Assembly (NCBI GenBank): GCA_037951165.1
Contig: JBBDHG010000011.1
Location: 4,429,001-4,493,000 of the forward strand
Reading direction: 5' to 3'
Length of the DNA stretch: 64,000 nt
Origin: Lophius americanus
Lineage: Eukaryota > Chordata > Actinopteri > Lophiiformes > Lophiidae
In this document: positions 57,480-64,000 of the stretch, one piece after another
Numbering within the stretch: position 1 is the stretch's first letter
Layout of the letters: every line of letters starts with the position of its first letter
The notes under the pieces: generated by a model
The model's input: the letters and a program-made list of their open reading frames with translations, nothing else
What the model was told of the DNA's origin: nothing
Databases searched by the model: none
Position numbers and translations under genes: made by a program

Positions 57480-57635
57480 TAGTTCGGTAGAGTTTATATG
57501 GGCTGTCTGAGATGACTAATAAGTCTCATTCAATATGAGGAGTCCAATCAGGGGGATTCCGTGTACAACGCAGCGGGATTGGGGGCTTTTCGGGGTTATA
57601 CCCCTTCTATCAAGGACAAACGCGTAGGCCTAGTC
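57480..57635 (-). repeat. Dispersed repeat R1, copy 8 (terminus)
   Basis: It contains the inverse of the family end: GGGATTGGGGGCTTTTCGGG, then GTTATACCCC, and finally GCGTAGGCCTAG followed by T. Most internal units are lost. Confidence 0.65.
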
Positions 57636-57639
57636 AAAA

Positions 57640-58650
57640 TTCAGAGAAGTATCATTGATCACATTAAATACATCTACATGGTGCATGTCGCAAAGCCTTT
57701 ATATGTGCAAACATTGACTGTATAATAGATATTGATGACAATTATGATGATGATGATGTCAGTATCAAATATGTATGGCTTCTTATAATGAATTATGAAT
57801 CCATACAATTCTTATAAAGACTAATGTATAATCACGTCCCAAATGTTTCTATAGTTTTCCACTGGCTTTGCATGTTTTTATTTCATTTTTTTTAAATTGT
57901 ACATTAAATTCAGCTTAGGTGATGAGCCATCTTTAGAATTTCTCTGTATATGAATGAGATGAATAGTTTATTGAACAAGGCCAGGATCAGCTGATCGAAT
58001 TTTTTACCATAATTGGCTTTATTGAAGATTCAGGTTGCTTTTTTTGCTGCCGAGACACTCTATGCCCCATGGATTTGAGAAACTTTGGAAATGATGTTTA
58101 CAGAAGCAACGTAGCCTCCTTCTCTCAGAGGTATTCAACCACTTTACATCACAAAAGAGTGAAGCTGTGACGAGAAAAGCTAATTATTCACCTGTTATTT
58201 ACCATACAGAAGCCAAACAATTCAACATTGTGAGTTGTTTTTGTAACGTTTGTTTCCGCTTCCAATAGGATACCAAACACAGAGCTGACTTTTAATAAGG
58301 CATGGACACCACGCCGCCTTTTTGCTCCCCTATAATCAGCTTTCTGCCAGGCAGAAAAATGCATATCAAATAGAGAATCATTATTTCTGCCTTTCACAGA
58401 GCAGAAAATAGGGGCATAAGGTTTTACTTTAGTAGCAGAGTGGATGGAAACATTGAATTTTCTTTCTTTTTTGCAACTCAAATCTCTCATAATGGAAAAA
58501 AGAAAAATTCAGATATCTGTTTTGTTTTACATAGATTTCTAAAGGTTATTAAATCTCGCTTTTCCCTTTTTTTAAATTCATTTAAAAATGCACTCCACTT
58601 CTTGAAAACAAGTTAACGTAACTTAATGAATGTAATTAACAGTACAGCTG
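57640..58650. other. No feature seen
   Basis: AT-rich unique sequence without a recognised exon or repeat. Confidence 0.5.
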
Positions 58651-58655
58651 TCATT

Positions 58656-58920
58656 CAGCCCACTGGTGTAGTGGCGCTGTTGCCTCACAGTGTGAAAGTT
58701 CTGGGGTTCAAATACACCTGGGGACTAAGGACATCTGGAGTGTCAGGTTCCCTGAGGGTCCTTCCTCTCACAGTCTAAAAAGAACATGTAATGTGTGAGT
58801 GTGAATGGTTGTGTTGGCCTGATGATGAACTGGCAACTTGCAAGACTCACACAATTGGCTCCAGCCCCCCTTGGACCATACACAGCATAAGCACTTACAA
58901 AATGGTTGCATGGATGTACA
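58656..58920 (+). mobile_element. SINE-like repeat copy with tRNA-like head
   Basis: It begins CACTGGTGTAGTGGCGCTGT and TGCCTCACAGTG, with a B-box-like GGTTCAAATAC. It continues with GTGTGAGTGTGAATGGTTGT, GATGATGAACTGGCAACTTG and GGCTCCAGCCCCCC, and ends in AAAATGGTTGCATGGATG. Confidence 0.8.
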
Positions 58921-59024
58921 GTCCATGCGCAGACACGGTCGCCACTGTGGAGGTGGAAATTCTGTTACATGATTGGCATCAGCCTTATGCAGAAATTATG
59001 TAAATCCATTTTTCCCCTTAGCAG

Positions 59025-59695
59025 CCTACTCTACATATCCCATAATAACAAAGCAAAAAAAGAATTTTAGAAATGTTTGCAACTCTATTAAAAAGAAAAA
59101 CCTTTAATATCACAGTGACATAATTATTCAGTACATTGTCTGAGTACTTAGTTATGTGCAGCAATTACAGCCTCTAGTCTTCTTGGGGCTGACATGACAA
59201 GCTTTGAATGCCTGGACTAGAGGATTTTCTGCTACTCTCCTCTGCAGAACCCCTCAGGCTCTGTCAGGTTGGAAGGGGACCATCTGTGAACAGATAGTTT
59301 CAGGTGTCTCTGGAAATGTTTGATTTGGTTCAAGTCAGGACTCTGGGTGGGCCACTCAAGGACATGCACATAGTCCCCGCCTCTCCTGTGTTGTTGAACT
59401 CTGAGAGTTCTGTAGGTGCTTTTTTTTTTTGCAAACTCCAAGCAGAATTTCCTGTCCTTCACTGCCGAGAGGCTTCAGTCTGGCCACTCGGTGGAGTGCT
59501 GCAGTGATAGTTGACCTTCTGCAAGTTTGTCTCATATCCGCTCAGGCTCTCTGGAGAGTCTCAGCTAGAGTGACAACCAGACTCTTCGTCAACTTTACCA
59601 AGGCCTTTCTCCACATTGGCTCAGTTTGGCTTGTCGGTCAGCTGTAGGAAGAGTCCTGGTTGTTCCAAACTTCTTTCATCCTGGACCTGGACCTG
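59025..59695 (-). mobile_element. Tc1-like DNA transposon relic, copy C
   Basis: On the minus strand 59232-59462 reads VLEWPTQSPDLNQIKHFQRH then LKLSVHRWSPSNLTE, the C-terminal catalytic part of a Tc1-like transposase. A run with AGAAATGTTTGCAACTCTAT near 59069 and GCAGCAATTACAGCCTCTAG near 59159 belongs to its end. 59478-59695 matches another part of the same gene after an internal deletion. Dead. Confidence 0.8.
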
Positions 59696-59699
59696 TGCT

Positions 59700-60080
59700 G
59701 TCATCACCGACAGCAAGTGTATATCTCTGAAAAGTCTTCAATCGGGCCGATGGTTAAGAGAAGGTTAAGTTCATGTCTGCAAAACAGTATTTTTGTGAAA
59801 TAGCTCCCCGTAATCTGATAAAATGTGGGCCATAAGAGTAAAACACGATTCAAATGAGATAAATCTCCCCAAGTCCATTCAAATACAACAGATTTGGAGT
59901 AAATCGGACAATCAGCTGATAAATTACAGCCTGACAGTTTTGGAGATAAAGCTCCCCTTAGTGTCAAAAACATAGAACTGAACTTTCCCAAAAACACTCC
60001 AGTGTTTCCTCACACAAAGGTCAATGTTGCTTTAAAATTTGCAAATGATCCATGACATAGTTTTTGAGATTTATCACACA
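59700..60080 (+). repeat. Dispersed repeat R1, copy 9
   Basis: The terminus (59697-59714) reads GCTGTC, ATCACC, GACAGC, a perfect 6-bp stem. TCTGAAAAGTCTTCAATCGG follows, then two units with GATAAATCTCCCCAAGTCC near 59859 and CAACAGATTTGGAGTAAATC near 59886. The far end has ATCCATGACATAGTTTTTGA near 60050. It abuts the Tc1-like relic. Confidence 0.7.
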
Positions 60081-60089
60081 TCATCTGTT

Positions 60090-63000
60090 CTAATAGCAGC
60101 TTTTCTTCTTTCTCTGATTGGAGTGATTTAAGCATAAGGCTGCAACATAAAAAAGTGAAGAGGTCCAAATAGTTTCTGAATTATTTTCATCGTATATACT
60201 CTGTGTTCTAAGCACACAGTGAGCTGAGTGCTTTCACTTTAGACAGAGGCCAACTACAAACCACAAGTGTGTGATTTTTATGCAATAAGACCAATTACTG
60301 TACCTCAACCTCAGCTATTACACTGACACAAGCAGCGATATAAGCCTGTGCAATCGTTTACAGAGTTCAAAAAGAAATAGAAGCTAACTCATAAACTAAA
60401 GGCTCATTATTTCTATTTCTCCTAATTATGAGCTCTATGACAAAGAACATTATGTGGTTTGAGTTTAACTCAACTCATCAGATGGAACGTCAGGGACAAA
60501 CACACAAACTGCTGTGCAGATGCTTTTTATTAGGTGATTCCAGACGTTAGGTCTGGCCCAGTTTGGTAATGATGGCATTTCAAATATTTTGTCTGTTGAC
60601 AGCTCTGTGGGAGTTTTTATTTTGTTTTTGCAATGGATGGTCAGACGTGGCTACGTCCTCTTTCCAACCCTTTTGGGGCTCTGTTTGAGTCCAAAAGACA
60701 TGGCCGATCAGCAGACGTAATGGAGCAACTAATTACGCAGATTGGGCTCAGTTATGTGGCTTCTGGTGTATAATCAATATCCACGCAGCGGACCCAACTT
60801 TGGTCTATGGCTTGATAATTCTTTTTAATGTTATTCTGGGCTTTCATTATTGCATCTAAGGATCGTACTTTAACCCCTCATAGAGTTCCCTCAAAACAAA
60901 AATTAACCAATTAACTTTCTTTATGTTGCGTTTACTGTTGTGTGTACTGCGTGTAAACATTATGCTAATCAGACAATTATTATTAAGTTTCACATATAAC
61001 TGCCCACAGCTTAGTTTCTGTTTCAGCTCTGCGTTTACTTTTCAAACCGTTGGATCTCATATCAGGAGAATAGTGCACAACTAAGTGCTTTTCATATTTG
61101 AATACCAAAGCACGGAGGTTCGTTATAGACAGACTTCAAGGCCAGTTCCCACTGTTTTCATGAAGAAAAAAGCGTCCTATTTGTGAAAATATTCCACATG
61201 CACTGCCAGCATGCCTTTCAAGTTTCATCGGAAGACAGACTTCAGAGGTGATGGTGGCAGGACTGATAACGATGAATTATTAATTGTTGTCGGCCACATG
61301 GACTATTTCTCCGCCACCATCTACAAGGGTCAAGCAAAACATGTTTATAGTCCATTCTCTGCGGTGGTATGAAACAGAATAATAAGGTAAACAACGCACA
61401 TACAGTAATGTGGCTCTGTGCCCTGAATTCAACTTTCATCATCCTAAAGATAATTCAATATCCAATTCATTTGGGATTCTGCCGAGGGCCAGATACTATA
61501 AACCATCATGGCAGTGAGGGATCGCCATCCATGTGTTTGGCTTTGCAAAGTGACCTCTTGACATGTGTTGACACGTTTATTATAGCCGGTCCACATGCAC
61601 AGAAGACATAAACAGGAGCACATTTGCAGTCTGATCGCTGCCTCAGTGCACCAACAAACATGGAATGTGGGATATTTTTGGATGGATGGCTGTGGCTGTT
61701 GGAGGTCTCGGCCACCTGCCTCCGTGTGGCTTGACAACAGACGGCCACTCTGTCAGATCTGCACCGGGGTTCAACATCATTTGCATATCAAATCGCTCAG
61801 AGCAGGAATCTCTCGGCGTGCATTCATCTTTTTCACTCTTCTCCAAACATTGTTTTGTGTTTTTCAGATGCATAAAAGATTGTTTTACCTGAATATTGAT
61901 TGGAAAAAAGAAAGATTGTATAGTGGAAGTTTCTCGGTCTTGGGCCGTAAGTGCGTCTTGTCCTGTTTCAAAGCTCTTGTCAAAATAGCAAAATAAACTG
62001 TCACAAATGGCCTTTTTCCATCAGCTGTGACATGAGAAATATAACTGACATTCACCTAAAGTAAGATTTTTAACAGAACGATCATTTGTTCTGACAAATT
62101 TGTTGAGGCTATAAATATTTCCCCAGGAACCAGCTATAAAAATGATGATGCCTTTGTCAGCGATTCATGTAAAATGATTTCACTTCTGTGGAAAAAGGTC
62201 TTCAATTTTTTATAACTCTGGATAACAATGATTGAAAGACAGACTCTTTGTTGCGGCTGAAGTCTAATATATTCTACGCTTTTCCTCTAACTTTTCTTTT
62301 ACTGCCATGGTTTCGGACGAAGAGGCTCATAATGAACTCCCTCACTTTTCATGCTTGCAGGTTATTGAGAAAAATGCTACGCCTGGCTTGGACTTCCCTT
62401 TCAGGTTACTCTCCATCGCTCCTCACTAGCAGTGTGTTGTGAGATGGAATTTGCCCGTATAACACCGGCTCACCTCCATAAATTAAGGCACGGATATTTG
62501 ATTTATCTTTTTCCTCTTGCGGTTCCTTTCAGCTGACTCTCTGAAATAACAGCAAACATAAATAGGGGGTATAAAAAGGGGCTGTGAACGCTTGAGAGAG
62601 TGGATTACGCCATGAATCAGTTTATTAACGGTGGGCCATGAAGCAATGTCGGCTTCGGGGGGGAAATGTATTCATTCGTAAAGCAATGTTTACAGCATTT
62701 ATCTTCACTCTAGAACAGGGCCCTAAAATATAACAAAGCACTCTAAGACAAAGGTATGGCATGATGGATGTAAGGCTTTCTGTGTCAAGGCTGCCAGCCT
62801 TGGCGAGGAATAATATAATCTTCAGCACAATGGAGTGCAGCAGACAATGTTAGTATTGTTTCTGCATGCTGATTGGATCTGGTTTGCACAACATAATCCT
62901 CAGTCGGAATGACAAAGATGAGAGTGAATGGCACCGAGGCGTATGCTGCGTTCACCATGCAGAACAAGAGAAAAAAAATAAATCAATGGTCTTCCTCGAG

Positions 63001-63930
63001 CATTAAGAGAGCTCACACAAACACGCGTACACAAACGCATGCTGCTGTGGTTTGCTAATATTTTTCCTGAGTCACATATAAATGAGCCAGACCCCTGGAG
63101 ATGACAATATGGATAGAAAAAGACTATTATTTTTGACTCTTCATTCCAACCCTCTCTTACCAGGAGAACACAGTTAGCTTGACACACTCTTTGAAGTTGG
63201 CCTGAACTCAATTACAAACCGTTTTCTAACGATGGGCCATTAAAAAAGAGGGTGCAGATGTTAGACATTTCAAAAGATAAATGACGTCCGAATATCAAAA
63301 TATCAAATCGCAGAAAATCCATATGGTGATTGGCTGAAAAGCGAAAGACCAAATAGGCAGGAGCGCTCTTTTCTCTTGAACTTTCTTTTGTTCTTGATAA
63401 TATTTCAACCACAACATTATAACCACGGACAGGTGATGACAGAATAACATTGATTATCTTTTTAGAAGTGCACCTATAAGTGGGAGGGATATATTAGGCA
63501 GCAGGTAAAGCTGGAAATTGGAAAAGCAGGTGTTGTTATACCCCTTAAATGTATACCCCATAGATAAAATATGCACTAACATTCTTTGGTTTTTCTTACT
63601 GAGCACTTTAAAGGGTTACGGCCTGTTGATATTATTGACAAAGAATTCCATGAAAAGATGAAATTAATTCATCCTAAAAATGAGAATCGTCTTCATGCAG
63701 TTCATCAGTGTCAACGTTGTGTTAAAGATATTGCAGGCTGATTCATTATCCACACTGGGTGTCACGGTCAAGCCTCATTAAAATAAACATAAGCATTGTG
63801 GCGCTGGGCTGCTGCTGCAGCCTATAATACTAACTGTAGTTTTAACCCAAAGATGAAAAACTCCAACAAAAGCATTATTTACCAGAATTTACTAAATGTT
63901 GACCAAAACCGCAAAGCTCATCTATCATAT
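60090..63930. other. Repeat-poor unique sequence, no gene seen
   Basis: I recognise no transposon and no exon here. Some blocks (for example about 60.7-60.9, 61.2-61.5 and 62.6-63.0 kb) have the balanced composition often seen in conserved non-coding elements, but conservation cannot be judged from one sequence. Confidence 0.45.
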
Positions 63931-63939
63931 ACTGTATCT

Positions 63940-64000
63940 CCATCCAGCACAAACATCCATCCATCCATTTTCTGCCACAGATTTTCCTAGCAGCGTCCAG
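63940..64000 (-). mobile_element. SINE-like repeat, truncated by the window edge
   Basis: ACATCCATCCATCCATTTTC then TGCCACAGATTTTCC is the inverted 3' end of the tRNA-like repeat seen at 58.7 and 49.1 kb. Confidence 0.55.

Noticed and set aside
61595..61996. 133-residue open frame in the gene desert
   Set aside because: Overlapping open frames of similar length occur on both strands, and no domain or signal is visible.

Overview
The window is genomic DNA from a vertebrate, almost certainly a teleost fish. The exons are short with GT/AG introns, the one gene is a clear orthologue of human PLOD2, and the dispersed repeats (three Tc1-like families, non-LTR retrotransposon remnants, tRNA-like SINE copies, long CA/GT/TA microsatellites) are those typical of teleost genomes. 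The species cannot be named from sequence alone.

One gene fills the first half. plod2 (procollagen-lysine,2-oxoglutarate 5-dioxygenase 2, lysyl hydroxylase 2) lies on the + strand from the ATG at 2471 to the TGA at 35561-35563. I could place all 20 coding exons, with consistent phases. They include the alternatively spliced 63-nt exon 13A at 30627-30689. The spliced frame is open throughout and gives 756 aa with exon 13A and 735 aa without, against 758/737 in human. Signal peptide, glycosyltransferase-like domain, middle accessory domain and Fe(II)/2-oxoglutarate domain are all present. Catalytic residues H685, D687, H737 and R747 are intact.

Layout: 1-2470 is upstream flank and a G-rich, CpG-bearing promoter. 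2574-15048 is a 12.5-kb intron 1 with a Tc1-like relic, repeats and two hairpin-forming sequences. 15049-35563 holds exons 2-19. A poly(A) signal follows at 35687. From about 35.7 kb to 64 kb I see no exon of any gene, only transposon relics, microsatellites, a 24-bp minisatellite, hairpins and unique AT-rich sequence, so this looks like a gene desert.

Points most worth a second look: (1) an unclassified dispersed repeat with at least nine copies, made of roughly 140-160-bp internal units, whose end carries a conserved small hairpin followed by CTAG|T, as in Helitron 3' ends; (2) a 20-unit GT repeat standing where the polypyrimidine tract of exon 16 should be; (3) a GTNNGT tandem donor at exon 10 in which the frame-keeping site looks weaker than the frame-breaking one; (4) conserved exon 13A with RBFOX- and TIA-type sites around a weak donor; (5) apparent retention of the glycosyltransferase metal-binding residues that human LH2 lacks; (6) a perfect 45-bp palindrome in intron 1.
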